From Margaritifera margaritifera (Eukaryota > Mollusca > Bivalvia > Unionida > Margaritiferidae), in NCBI GenBank assembly GCA_029931535.1, contig JAQPZY010001523.1:3092501-3156500 (forward strand): a DNA stretch of 64,000 bases, in the 5' to 3' direction. Shown here in pieces: positions 36,540 through 47,833 of this stretch; position 1 is the first letter of the stretch; each line of letters opens with the position of its first letter. The position numbers and the translations under genes were made by a program. The notes beneath the pieces are model-generated. The model did not search any database, was not told where the DNA came from, and saw only the letters and a program-made list of their open reading frames with translations.

Positions 36540-38690
36540 GGTCTGAAGCCCTGGAGGTATCATCAGCACCTGGGTGAACTTAACTTTACAGGTATTGTAC
36601 TTCCTGTCAAGGTTAGTGATATTGCCAAGTTTGAGCGCCGCAACGAAATTATCGAGGTTAATGTATTGGACTGGAACAATGGCCTCTGCCCACTAAATAT
36701 TAGCAAGGGTGTCAGATCACACGCTATCGATCTATTGCTGATTGCTAACACGGCAGGCGCTGAAGGTGAAGCAGCCGCTAGGATGAAAGAAAAGAACCAC
36801 TACGTCTATATAAAAGATTTAAGCCGTATAGTACATAACCATAACAAAACCAAGCACAGAAAGCATACCTGCCACCGGTGCCTTCACGCCTTCAGCCGGG
36901 CCGACCTGTTGAAAGACCACGTCAAAGGACTGCCGCCGTATAGGCGAAAAGCCACAGCGCGTGACATTAACGAAGCCAGGCACGGCAAGCGCCATTGTAG
37001 CCTTTCAGAACCACCACCGCCGTGTCCGATACATGATGTATGCGAATTCTGAGGCAATGAAAGTGCCAGTGGAAGGCTCTGCCGGTAATTCCCCGCATAC
37101 GTGAAGCTACACACAGAAAATCGCCGACCAAGTGCCATGCAGTGCAGCTTTTGTTTCATAGTGGTCTGCTGTGATGGAGTATCCAAGGAGCCAGTGCTAT
37201 ACCGAGGAATAGAGGCTGTCTCCGCTTTCATCAAGAGCCTTGAGTGGGAGTTGGAGGAGATCTGGAAGGCGTATCGAAACCCGGCTTTGATGTTAATGGA
37301 AAGGGACGACTGGAGGAACTTTCAGGAAGTGAAGGAAATCTTCCGCAAGAAACTTGGCTACAACTGCATGCGAAACCATTGCCATATTACCAGAAAATAC
37401 CGCGAAGCCGCCCATCAAGTATGCAAGCTCAAGCTGCGCATCTACCCAGAAAAATAAACCAGCGTGGCAACGACGGCCACCTTTTGATGGAGGCTATCGG
37501 AACAGTATCGACGAAAAAAATAAGCGTCATTCCAAACAACATGGAAAAATACACGATATTTTCACCTGGGCAGCTGCAGTTTCTTGACAGCCTGCAATTT
37601 ATGAACAGCAACCTCGAGAAGCTGGCTGAGCAACAGTGCAGCACGCAGCAGGCGGAATGCAGGGTGCTAAATTACCCTCCTCCACAAAAAGGGTATATAC
37701 TCCTACGAATACATGAGCAGCTGGAAGCGTTTCTTCGAAACGCAGCTTCCACCAGTGGAGTCATTGTACAATCAGCTCAGCCGTTCAGGCATCGCGGAGC
37801 GAGACTATGAGCACGCAAAGAGCGTGTGGAAGCATTTGGGTGCCAAAACCTGGGGGACAATCATGACCTCTACATGAAAACCGATGTGCTCCTGCTGGCG
37901 GACGTGTTTGAGCCATTTTGCAACACTTTGCTTGAACACTACGGCCTACACCCACTACTACTAAAGTGTTCATTGACTTTTGAATTACAGCTCTCCTGGA
38001 AGGTGCTGGGACGCTTTGATGACAAAGACTGGTGTTAAGCTCTGGCTGTTGACAGATATCATCTATTTACTGAGAAGAATATCCGTGTTGGCATTTCGAT
38101 GGTGAGCCGCCATTATGTGAAAGTGAACAACCCAATGTTTGCATCCCATGGATGCGACTATGGCAGGGGAAAGCAAAAACGGCTGGATAATCTACCTAAA
38201 CACGAACAACTTCTATGGATGGGCCACAAATGAAAAGCCTACCAACTGGCGGCTTTAAGTGGGTCGTGGAGGACCGCTGCGCAGATCCAGCTAACTTTGT
38301 TAGCGAGATCACCACCGTCTCGGATGATTCACCAAAGGGCTACATTCTTGAAGGAAATCTCGAGAATCCGGCGGAGATTCATGACGCGTACAGCGACTGT
38401 CCGCTGGTTCCTGAGGCGATGATCGTTTAAGAGGATTGGTTGAGCAAGTACCAGCGTGGTTTGGTGAGCGAACTGGGGTGGGGTTTGTGGGTGTGGTGTG
38501 GGGGGTGGGTGTAAGTTTGAAAGCGTGAAACTAGTTTCAAGTCTGCGAGAAAAAGTTCGATACGTGGTTCACTACCGAAACCTCCAGCTGTACACAAAGC
38601 TCAGAATGCGTGTAACAAAGGTTCACCGGGCGTTGGAGTTTGACCAAAGTCCGTGGATGGCCCCATATATACGGGTCAACCCATTCAATG
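36540..38690 (+). pseudogene. polB: Protein-primed family-B DNA polymerase (Polinton type), broken and 3' truncated
   Basis: Would replicate the linear element by protein priming. Fragments in order: an N-terminal domain with a Cys-x2-Cys...His finger (TCHRCLHAFSRADLLKDH) in 36585-37052; an exonuclease-side region in 37101-37457 with a second His/Cys patch (MRNHCHITRKYREAAHQV); 37560-37700 with LDSLQFMNSNLEKLA; 37826-38038 with DLYMKTDVLLLADVFEPF, a signature of this polymerase group; a degenerate motif A at about 38195-38225 reading LNTNNFYGWA with Asn where the catalytic Asp is expected; then 38215-38430 and 38521-38690 of the palm. The part with the DTD motif is absent. At least six frame changes or stops. 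A G-rich insertion lies at 38470-38515. Confidence 0.9.
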
Positions 38691-39234
38691 CTACGCTTTG
38701 CAGTCTCGCTCTCTGCGGTTCCCGCAGATAGCAACATCTTCTGGGCGTACTCATGCGCAAACAGCAAGATTTCCACAATGCCCTGCGAATTGTGAACGCC
38801 GTCCTCGCCCCGCCGGGGTCAACTTGCAGCAGTTTGGGCCACTTTAGCGGACCCCGCTTGTAGATACGTGCCAACGCGTCGGCAGCTTTGTGGCCAAGGA
38901 ATCGGCCTCCTGGTAACAGCTGGCGACATCAACCACGGTCAGTGCGTATTTGTACGGCTTTTGTCGCAGCTCGTGCTTGTCGTTGTCGTGCAGAAAACAA
39001 GAGATCGGTCTGGTGCACCTTGTTTGGGGTTAAAACATCAAATCGTATCCCCGGGATTTTGCGAGGTGCTGGTAGATAAATCTGTCACATGGCCTTCTTT
39101 TTGAGCCACAATCATGGCAGCATCTTGTGAGACTTAAGCGGCTTCTGTCAGTTTTTATTGTTTTATTTTACCGCTGCCACACCCTTCCAATAACCTCGCA
39201 GGCTGTAGTATATTGCTGCAAGCTTAGTATCCAT
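38685..39234 (-). pseudogene. Polinton retroviral-type integrase, broken and C-terminally truncated
   Basis: DDE integrase that would insert the element into the host genome. The start codon is at 39232-39234 on -, followed by LAAIYYSLRGYWKGVAAVK and a stop. The reading then continues across frames with QIYLPAPRKIP, a core strand around TVVDVAS (first catalytic Asp), IYKRGPLKWPKLLQVDP (second Asp) and, after a frame change, LFAHEYAQKMLL followed by RSIEWV. It ends where antisense polymerase sequence begins. It is convergent with the polymerase, sharing one junction near 38685. Confidence 0.85.
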
Positions 39235-39690
39235 GCGTTCTATGGCATAAGAAACTAAAACATTTGCTGTGCTTTATTATTTTGGACGTTCCAACTTAGC
39301 AGCACAAAAATTGCTTTGCTTGCTATCCGCTAAATGGCGGGGCGTCCGCCATGTACTTCACGACACGAATGAGCTTCACAATGGCATCGTAGGTATCGGG
39401 GTGGGTTTGGGGATCAGTGGGCACAAGTGTATGCTTCCAAAGCGAGCAGCAAACTGCCTCATCGAGGATGGGGAATTAACAGCAGACCTCGATGAGAAAG
39501 TTGGCCCTGTCCCCTAGGCGAGTGATAAGACCAGGAATTTTGCCACGTTTCGCGGCGCATGCCACACCATGAATCGCGCTTCATAACTCTACACCCATCG
39601 CTTCGCTTGCAATATTAGCAGCAGAAAATGCCGACTCCAAAATGATTGCCGTTATCATACTAATGTGGCAGCGAAAGGCTTTGTTTTAAA
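39235..39690 (-). other. GC-rich degenerate interval between integrase and membrane protein
   Basis: No continuous frame. Short Ala/Ile-rich pieces on - (for example ESAFSAANIASEAMGVEL near 39590-39640) suggest a decayed small protein, but I cannot identify it. Confidence 0.3.
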
Positions 39691-39696
39691 AGTACT

Positions 39697-40372
39697 TGTA
39701 AGCCATTTATCCCACTAAGGCGAGGCCCCCGACAATAAACATCAGATCCTATCTGTGTAGCCCAGGAGGTGGTGTATAGAAGTCAGAAAGCTTGGGCTCA
39801 TCGCTAAGCTTCCCGTTGAGGCTAACGTCAGCAGGTTTTTCTGCTCTCTGAACAGACATTATGTACTAGTTTGCTCGGCTTCACTAACGTCTTGATAAGC
39901 TTTTTCAGCAAGGATTTGGCCAAGCAACCACTCGTTTAGGTAATCGAGGCACTTGCTGCATTTGCGTTGGTACTCAGCCTGCGAAACCTGGAGCTGTTCA
40001 CTGCCTTATCGTGGCGAATGCGTTCTTCATCATCCCTTTTTTATCTATCTGAGAAAAGAGCTGGTTTGAGCCAGTGAATACGATGGTGTTAACAAGCGCC
40101 CAGCCAACCACGAGAACAACCTCAGCCATTAGGAAGGCGTGATGATATTGGCAGGAATGATGCTTTGTTTAATTAACATGTCATGTGTCCAAAGGGAAAG
40201 CGCTGCGATGGTAACTACCTTTGCTGAGTCTTTGAAACTGAGACGCCAGAGGTCGTCCGGTTTCATTCGTAACAAGCGTTTGGCAATCATCGTATACCCA
40301 ACCAAAGTCGCCGATTATTGCTCCATGGTGAAGGAGGATTCCGAGGTCTTTGGCGTAAGGTTGTGTAGACAT
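39697..40372 (-). pseudogene. Conserved Polinton membrane protein, unknown function (broken)
   Basis: The start is taken at Met within 40181-40399 (MSTQPYAKDLG). Pieces on -: an N-terminal soluble segment; a hydrophobic helix after a frame change (AEVVLVVGWALVNTIVFTGSN, about 40050-40135); a charged stretch; and a C-terminal segment DEPKLSDFYTPPPG followed by a second hydrophobic helix (MFIVGGLALVG, about 39720-39755) near the end. Proteins with this layout recur in metazoan Polinton-like elements. A virion membrane or assembly role is possible but unproven. Several stops and frameshifts. Confidence 0.55.
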
Positions 40373-40475
40373 CTTTTCTTTTTTGCTGTGAAGAAGCACA
40401 AGAGTAACGACCAGCGTTATTCCATATGATGGAGGTCCGGCTGCTGTCTAATAGAAGATTAAGGGAACTCTTGCA

Positions 40476-40952
40476 TTACGCGAACCCGTGCTTGCTTGCT
40501 GCTGTTGGGCGCTTGTGTGCTTGTCGATAGTTCGGCCGCATTCCCGCTCTTCTAACTATTTCCGCGGATGTAGCTGATCTGGTGCACGTCGGAAGAAAGC
40601 GGCTGACCGCCACCGGATATAGCCCAAGCAGAGAAGTCTCCAGCGTCGCTGTAATTCTAGATCCTTGTTTAGCTACGTATAAGGCATGCGTCCTGGCGAT
40701 CTCCTCATTGTTCATCGCCATGAGGCCGTCAAAACTAAAATGGCGACCAAGGTATTTGTTTGCTGCGCTGGAAGCAATTAGCTCTGATAGGTGGTTACTC
40801 AGATGTGCTGCGCTTTGCTTGCGCTTGTCGCTTGTTTCGCCTGTGGTGTTAGTGGCCGCTTGCTCCGCACTTGTGCACGCACCTGCTCTTGAGCTGCTAT
40901 CTTCTGGCTGGAATTGGTCTGCAAATCCATTCAACAACTCTTTGACATTCAT
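40476..40952 (-). CDS. Conserved Polinton-associated protein of unknown function, 158 codons open
   Basis: The ORF starts at Met 40952 and runs to 40476. The N-terminal 55 residues are polar and low-complexity. The middle (HFSFDGLMAMNNEEIARTHALY) is a helix-rich conserved core followed by LETSLLGLYPVAVSRFLP. Beyond that the sequence becomes Arg/Ala-rich and looks frame-shifted relative to what the family would show, so the C-terminus is probably not native. It lies between the membrane protein and the packaging ATPase on the same strand, consistent with a late-gene cluster. No biochemical function can be assigned. Confidence 0.55.
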   Translation of the reverse strand: MNVKELLNGFADQFQPEDSSSRAGACTSAEQAATNTTGETSDKRKQSAAHLSNHLSELIASSAANKYLGRHFSFDGLMAMNNEEIARTHALYVAKQGSRITATLETSLLGLYPVAVSRFLPTCTRSATSAEIVRRAGMRPNYRQAHKRPTAASKHGFA

Positions 40953-41149
40953 GTTTGGCGCCTCGCCTCGAACTTGTGCAAAAACTGCCAGAGATTGTGT
41001 AAGGTTTTGGATAATATAGTTAGTTGCGCGCTTAGCTCTAAGTAGCTGGCAAATAAGATGGCTTAGATAGGGTTAGAGCGTGGCTAGAACGGTACGCTAT
41101 ATGAAGCCACAGCATACTAAAGCGACGCTAGCGCGGCGGTAGTGTCTAT

Positions 41150-41866
41150 CAAGACAAAGAAGCGTGACCGGGAACAAATTTATATAAGACCGGCTGCTCT
41201 GTTCGCGTCAGTATTTTTCCGAAACTCTCGTTTCTGAGAAAGTCGTATGTCTCAGCCTGGCTGTCAGACTCAATGACATTATTTTCTCGCAGCACGTCTC
41301 TGAATGAATCTTAGTCCTTACAGTAATAGAGCGCGATCTAGGACATCTGCTCGCGAAAGTCCTTGGCGATAGCGTTGTTTTTCTGGGTAATAACCCAAAC
41401 GCTGATTCCGGCACGGCAACTGACATAGGCGAGTTTTGTGAGAATCGTTTCCTTATGCCGGATACCAGAAAGAAAGGGGAAGTCATCCAGCAGAAAGTGC
41501 TTGGCGATGCCCTCAAACCATTTTGTTACAGCAGAGAGCAGGTCATCCATATCATAGATCTCGGGGTTGACTAAAGTACTTCCTCGTCTTTTGTGTCGAG
41601 TGCCCACGGCCGGTCGTAAGCCTTTTTCAGGCCAATAGTAGGGCAGATAATGACGACGGAATCAAAGTGGCCCTTAAATTCCGGTTCGAGAAGCTCACGG
41701 CAAAAACGCTTTTGACGTAGCCGCAGCGGCCAACGATCAAGGCGCAGTGCATAGGCAAGTTTTCAAAGATTTGTTGTCGTCCCATCTGTTTCAGCTGCGG
41801 CAAGCGCTGCGGGTTAATAGATTGCTGGGTCAAAATGACCATTTTAGATAATGAGCTGCGTGTCAA
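41150..41866 (-). pseudogene. FtsK/HerA-type DNA packaging ATPase (broken)
   Basis: Genome-packaging motor of Polinton/adintovirus-type viruses. The N-terminal part (41627-41866) carries a degenerate Walker A, ALIVGRCGYVKS, with Val in place of the Gly before Lys-Ser. After a frameshift at about 41610-41630, 41338-41607 contains a Walker B, KHFLLDDFPF, and a strand with VWVITQKNNAI resembling the sensor region of this family. Another frame change near 41340 leads to a C-terminal piece (SFRDVLRENNV ... LYKFVP) ending about 41155. It sits next to the capsid gene on the same strand, the usual arrangement. Confidence 0.85.
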
Positions 41867-41949
41867 TGATGATAAACATATACATGTTTAACAAACCTGC
41901 AACCTGGACCGTCTTTTCAACTTGCAGCGCAACCCCCTCGCTCGCGACG

Positions 41950-42955
41950 TTAAGATCAGTGGAGCGTGTGGTCTTCCGAGGTCCTCATATTGAGAACTAG
42001 GGCAAACTTGCTTTGGTAAAGCTCACTGACATATGACTCTAGCAGCTTCGCGTCCTTGATAGACTCCCTCGCTTGTACCTTCAGGGCCTCCTCCTTCTGC
42101 TGGTATCGCGCCTGCTCCTGGATATAGATTTGATTTGGAACGCCCTCGATTGTGAGCGACACCTTGATGATGAGAGGGTTATAGAAGTACTCAGTCGCGT
42201 GCAAAATCAACTAAATTTGTTAGATCCTTAAAGAGCAAAACTATCGCTTTGATACTTTTAGAGTGTTGAGGTTGAAGTTCAACATACTATCACTCTTATT
42301 CACCACCATCCTGCGATGGCGCAGAACGCGCGAATACAAAATTGCCACTTTTCCCTTGTACTGATTTCTAATCATGCAGACCATGTCCTGGTGGATGACA
42401 GTGTCAAATTCCAGCGAAATTCCGCTAATAGTGTAGCTCGCTCTTGTCACCTTGCCGTGGTCGTTAAACGTCATCTCAAAGGAGATGCGGTCTGAAAGGC
42501 CTGGCTGACAGAATGACATATGGCCATTTAGCAGCTCGAGGTCGAGCAGCACAAAGAACCCGTTTCCAAACGCGGCTGCAATAGACGCGTCGGGCACGGT
42601 GGCGATAGCCTTATTTCTGGCATCGACACGTATTCTAGCAGTGTTTTCAATTTGGATTCCCTGGTAGACTGCGTTGGTCCTCTGTTTTTCCGATAGCCAG
42701 AGATCCTTGTAGACACCCCAGATGTCTGTGTCAATGCAGGCCAATTTATTTCCTTTAAACTTTATACTGCGACCAAGCTTTTTTATGATCGTGCGGTTGG
42801 CGTCTGGGTCTGCGACTGCCCCTCCATTCAAAGCAATTGTGAATGCCAACCTAGCGGCGCCTGGCACAATGACAGCGTATTCGTTAAGGTGTAGAAATCT
42901 GAGAAGCAGATGCTCGTTTTGGTCTATAGGCTTGGATTATTAGCCATAACCATGG
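41950..42955 (-). pseudogene. Double-jelly-roll major capsid protein (hexon-like), broken
   Basis: Main capsid subunit. An N-terminal short piece near 42955-42925 is frame-shifted from the main open part, which runs from about 42930 to 42241 (208 residues counted from Met 42867). It contains VPGAARLAFTIALNG, IKFKGNKLACIDTDIWGVY, GNGFFVLLDLELL, RISFEMTFNDHGKV and YSRVLRHRRMVVNKSD, strongly reminiscent of Polinton/adintovirus hexons. After stops at about 42212-42240 the second jelly roll continues in 41956-42210 (TEYFYNPLIIKVSLTIEG, then SKFALVLNMRTSED). Three breaks in total. It is transcribed away from the membrane-protein gene at 43089. Confidence 0.88.
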
Positions 42956-43088
42956 TGCTGCGTGTGTAACCCAGTGCGTGGGAGGAAGATAAATGGGTAG
43001 AGTTTGTTTTCGAATTGAGACGACATTCTCGCTTTGCTATTGGAGTTCACGCGCCCTCTCTTTGATAAGCAAACATAACTACATCACA

Positions 43089-44285
43089 ATGGCTGAAGGA
43101 GCCTCTGACGTTAAAATGACTGTCTGGGAAGATCGCGATGTGCTAACTACTGACTGGGAAGATCCCAATGCGCCGGATAAAGAACTTCGTTTACCGACTA
43201 TACTGGCTATTTTGGTATAGATACTGGTATTGAATGTCGGCTGCAAGAACTCCAAAGAGGAGACTTAACAACAGCTTTGAATGATTTCCGCAACATGAAG
43301 GTTGATAACGTTTATTTAGGCATAACAGCCTAAAAACAACTCCTATCTATACAGACTATAAGATGAAAGACGGCTTAAATTTTGGTTAAGACAGATAAAG
43401 ATTCCATATATCATGAACTTAAGGTCGCAGGGAAAGCTGTGCCGTACGCCATGTCCTATCTACAATATCTCTATCACGTTAAAATATATGAATATCTGTC
43501 GGCAGAAAAGCCAAAACGACAGGTCAGCAAAAAGGTAACACAGAAAGTACGAAAACCGCAAGAAAAGGTTGCCGGTGGAAACGAGGGTGTACTCAGATGA
43601 TGAGCTACTCGTTGCGGCAGGATCAGAGGACACAGCGCTCAAGAAAACGGCAGCACAGGAACATAACATCCTCCTATTGCGAGAGATCCTTGGTCTCAAC
43701 GCGGCGTTTCGAAGGATGCCTGGCGAGTTTATAAATAACCGTTCGAAGCTTGCAGAACTCGATATACACATCGCCGTAGTAAAGAAAAGGTGACCCAGGT
43801 GAAAAACAACACGAGCCTATCCAATAAGAAAAGAGAAAATATGAGCCAGGAGATACGAGATCGCATTAAAAACCTAGAAGACGAACGCGAGCAGCGACTA
43901 GTTTAACCAGATAAGGGAGACCATCAACAGAATCCTCCAGGAGGATACAACTCTAGCCCACAGGGGGTCATCATAAGCACGATTGTACTTGCAGCAGTGG
44001 GAATTGCTGGCGGAGGCGGCAAAGCGCCAGCCCCAACACGCAAACTAGACCCGCACCCCGCCAACACGAAAGAATGAATAGAAAAGCACCTACATCGGCT
44101 GGTCGAGATGATGAAAACGCGCAGCAGAAAAAGCGGCGGCCGCGCTGCCCGGAATTATTGGGGGTATTGTCTGGTTTTTACTAAAAACCGCTGGCAATTA
44201 CATCGGCTGTCTGGCGGGAAACCTCTTGGTACTTGTCATCGCTGTAGTGGGTGGGTGGCTACAGATGGTGTGCTGAAGAGAGAAT
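43089..44285 (+). pseudogene. Virion-associated membrane protein-like gene (broken)
   Basis: The first ATG (43089) gives MAEGASDVKMTVWED and stops after 44 codons. Later fragments: 43382-43600 (lysine-rich), 43569-43793 (charged helix, possible coiled coil), then in other frames a strand VIISTIVLAAVGIAGGG (about 43965-44020) and, from 44120, an Ala-rich helix followed by LPGIIGGIVWFLL and LLVLVIAVVGGWL. The two or three hydrophobic segments near the C-terminus and the Pro-Gly-rich approach suggest a membrane-active structural protein, known in layout from adintovirus-like elements. Divergent from the capsid gene with about 130 bp between. At least five breaks. It might be two adjacent small genes. 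Confidence 0.5.
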
Positions 44286-44322
44286 TTAGTCTTTTAACCA
44301 CATGCCTTTGAAATTCTGTTAC

Positions 44323-44372
44323 TGTAGTAACGAAATGTCAGAATATCTGAGAAAAAAAACGAAAAAATTCCT

Positions 44373-44432
<60 letters not shown>

Positions 44433-44559
44433 TCACACTTATGTATATAATTCTATCACTGTAGTAACGAAATGTCAGAATATCTGATAAAAAAACGAAA
44501 AAAATTCCTGTACACATACAGACACACACACGCACACACACATACTCACACTTATATAC

Positions 44560-44650
<91 letters not shown>
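44323..44650. repeat. Duplicated block of (CA)n and (TA)n microsatellites
   Basis: A flank containing TAACGAAATGTCAGAATATC occurs twice (about 44328 and 44465), each followed by GAAAAAATTCCTGTACACA-type sequence and a CA run; the second also carries long TA runs. Tandem duplication of a microsatellite plus flank. Confidence 0.9.
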
Positions 44651-44651
<1 letters not shown>

Positions 44652-44659
44652 AGGAATGG

Positions 44660-45095
44660 TTGGTAAACAATTTTCAAGGTGGTTGGGACTGCATAATAAA
44701 CATTCGTCATCTTTTAAACGCCATTCAAAATATTTAAAAAAATTCTTACCTTGCTAATCATCCATCTGCCATTACAGTATGTACTGTAAGGGTGGTAGTT
44801 CCAAAGTAATTTAGAAGAAATCACTGTTAAAACAACATGAGAAAATTCGATGTGACTCCATTTCCAAGGTCCAAGTCGCTTTTGTACGCTGCGGAATAGT
44901 CGCTTACAATTTAAATCCGAAATGTTTGTTTTTTTTAATTTTTATTTTTGTGCAAATAATAAACAGTGCAGTCTTTTTTTATTTACAAATCTGTAAATTA
45001 ATATGCAAGATAAAATGAAAATTGTTTTTTCTTTGTTTTGATGTATAGTTGTGAAAGTGGCCATATGTAAATAGCAAAGGGAGATAATTCGGGTT
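44660..45095. other. AT-rich non-coding sequence
   Basis: Homopolymer T tracts; nothing recognised. Confidence 0.4.
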
Positions 45096-45099
45096 TCAT

Positions 45100-46320
45100 A
45101 CATCTTGTTGCAGTAAGTTTGAATTTTGGTTTTCGAAGATGAGAAATGAGTGTGAGTAATGAATTAGCAACTTGATGATAGCACTAAGTTTAACTTTTTC
45201 TGCAGAATGGCTAAACCAATTTCGATGAAATTTAAAATTAATTTTTCTTAGGACTAGCTTTACCAGAATATGCTTGGTATGGCTTCCCTGGCAACGGTCT
45301 GGCTTCCAAAGCAAATCAACTTTGTCTCCAAAGCAGATTTTGATGAAACTTGGTAGGAGCATTTCAGAGATCATCAGCTACAAGAATTATGTTTGGGATT
45401 GTTCCCCCAGTAATTTTGTGGCTCGATAACTCTATACAGTAAATCTATTTTCAACCTCCATTTTAGAACTGCAGAGACAATTTTGATCCAACATTGTAGG
45501 AATGTTTCTTAGGGCATGCTTGATCAAATAGTGTTGGGGCCTCCCAGTGCAACGACGTGGTTTCCATAGGCACGATGTGGAACACCTATTTTGAACTTCT
45601 TCAGAAATGCTGAACTAATTTGATCACACGATGATGTTTCTTCCTTAGCAACCAGATGGAACACCTATTTTGGACTTCTACTCTCAAATGACTGAGCTAG
45701 TTTTAATTGAACTTGGACAGGAATGTTTCATGAGACATACTTTCCAAAAAGTATATTTTTGACCCCCCTCCCCTCAGCAGTATTGAGATTTAGATAGCAA
45801 CCATAAGGAAAACGTTTTGCAACTTTTTCTTCAGATCAACAGAGCCAACTTTGATCAAACTTGGTAGGATTCTTTCCGAGGTCAGATTTATTTCCGGGTT
45901 GGCTCTCCTATCCGTGGACAGCAACCATGTGGAAAACTTACTTTTAACTTTTCCTCTAACACGGCTAAGTCAATTTTGATTAAACTTGGTAGGAATAATT
46001 CTTAGGTTATGTTCTACCAGATTTTTGTCCATTGTGGCTCCCCTAGCTCCCATAGCAATGACGTGACGTCCATAGGAACTAAAGGAAAAACTAATTTTAA
46101 CTTCTCCAGAACTTCTGAGCCAATTTTGATATAAGTGGCTATGAAAAACTCTTAAAACAGGACCTACCAGAATTTTGTATCAGTAGCTACGCTTGAGGTA
46201 GTGTGGCTTACAAAGCAACCAGAATTATGTTCGGGGTGACTTACGTAGCAACAGTGTGGCTTTTATACGAAGCAAATGGAAAACCTACAAATGATACTCA
46301 TCTACCATCAAATGTGGGTA
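45100..46320. repeat. Degenerate tandem field of about 130-bp units
   Basis: About eight diverged units, each with an AATTTTGAT.AAACTTGGTA-like phrase, TTTCTTAGG, an ACCAGAATTTTG phrase and a CCTAGCAAC.ACGTGG phrase. Unit starts near 45222, 45340, 45487, 45618, 45705, 45855, 45978 and 46130. Spacing varies by small indels. No frame is open across units. Confidence 0.7.
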
Positions 46321-46321
46321 T

Positions 46322-46391
<70 letters not shown>
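46322..46391. repeat. (TA)n microsatellite
   Basis: About 35 TA units. Confidence 0.97.
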
Positions 46392-46394
<3 letters not shown>

Positions 46395-47743
46395 TATCAT
46401 AAAATGACTTTTCACCATAATATAGTAGGGAAGTTTAAAAAAATTCAAGAATCGTTTAAAAAGTGAAAACATATAATGAAAGCTAGCAGAAAGTACGTTT
46501 TTATGAACCTTTTACTATAAAAGCAGGACACACGTGATCCTACAATGTTATGGGGCTACATAAGGAGTTTTTATTTACGTATATCACCAAACGTTCCAGC
46601 ATATGTCGAAAAGTATAACAAATATGATGCATGTTGTTATGGAGATAAACTACTGAGCTGTAAATTTATAAACGGCCATATTTAGCATACACGTTACTCA
46701 TACGTATTACAATAGTAACTGTATAACCGTCCTGCAAATGTTTAAAATAATATAATTAAGCTTTACCGGGCCTTCCACTCTCATCCTTTAAAAGCCAATG
46801 CAAATATGTACATTTCACGGAGATGACGATAATAATAATTCTATTATTATTATTATTAGTTGTAGTAGTAGTAGTTGTAGCAGTAGTAGTAGTATTGCTG
46901 TTGTTGCTGCTGTTTCAGTGGCTTCTCAGTATACCGCGGCCTCATCTATAACCCGGATGTGATCGGGGGTCGCATCAAATTGGTTAAATGTTATTTATTT
47001 TATACTAGTCTGTTAATTAGTGGATTTTTTCCAACAGAAATAATTTTGATGAATTATCAGTTTTATTTTTTCACTCAGGTACTGTTTTCAACAGACATCG
47101 ATAACATTATGACCAAGGATTTTCATTATTCATGTTGTCAATAGCTTTGTGTAGTAGTAGCATGTCAACCTGTCACGCAATAGATCCACGTTCGATCCCC
47201 ACCATAAACTAAATGTCTTTGTTCAGTTTTTTTTTGTTCTCCCAAGTATATGATTTCCCACCTTGAATTATGAAAGAGAATTATGTTACTACTCATATTT
47301 TCTGCGCCAATGTACTCAAAACACAGCAGAACATAAACGGTCAACAGCTGATATTGCCGTAAGAAATCTGCTACTTCAGTCTGTTATACACTTTCGCTAG
47401 CCAACACGTTTGAGCGTAAAATAAAACGAAAATTTGTTTGTTCCGTCTGAGTAACGGATATATTTCACCGAGTGTGTGAAAAACTATTTTCACCCACGAG
47501 ATGCAATATATCTGTTGTTCACTCGATACAAGCAAATATACTTTATTTTATTATTTTTACTTAATTTATTTCACTTTGTTTTAGTTCTAGACTGATGAGA
47601 TCCATTAATAATGATGTTTCACATCATTACAGATTTCATTTCTGTGTTTTTTCTACAATTGTGGCACAGCCTTTTTCAAAGTATTGAGAGATCTCTTTTG
47701 CAATGTGGATCACTTATGACTCATATGAACAGCGAAGGAGCAC
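46392..47743. other. AT-rich non-coding sequence with TTA/GTA triplet tracts
   Basis: Short trinucleotide tracts at 46838-46915. No supported gene. Confidence 0.4.
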
Positions 47744-47764
47744 GGTATTATTATTATTATTATA

Positions 47765-47812
<48 letters not shown>

Positions 47813-47833
47813 GTTGTTGTTGTTATTATTATT
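47744..47833. repeat. (TTA)n / (TTG)n triplet repeat
   Basis: About 30 triplets. The poly-Tyr/Cys ORF across it is an artefact. Confidence 0.95.

Larger units (their letters stand above)
33951..44290. mobile_element. Decayed Polinton/Maverick-like (adintovirus-like) element
   Basis: A block of mostly higher GC than its surroundings containing hallmark Polinton/adintovirus genes: protein-primed family-B DNA polymerase, retroviral-type integrase, FtsK/HerA packaging ATPase and double-jelly-roll major capsid protein, plus conserved accessory and membrane proteins. Genes lie on both strands, as in such elements. All large genes carry frameshifts and stops. Terminal inverted repeats and target duplications were not found, and no adenain-like protease or minor capsid gene was recognised, so the copy is rearranged or partial. 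LTR and LINE sequences are inserted between 35080 and 36316. Confidence 0.85.

Noticed and set aside
37244..37810. 188-codon + ORF as an independent gene
   Set aside because: It overlaps the polymerase fragments in shifted frames; conserved polymerase motifs pass through several frames here, so long single-frame reading is accidental.
40582..41019. 145-codon + ORF
   Set aside because: It is the antisense shadow of the conserved - ORF at 40476-40952.
33951..44290. Terminal inverted repeats of the Polinton-like element
   Set aside because: No matching inverted sequences could be found by eye at either edge; a computed self-alignment would be needed.
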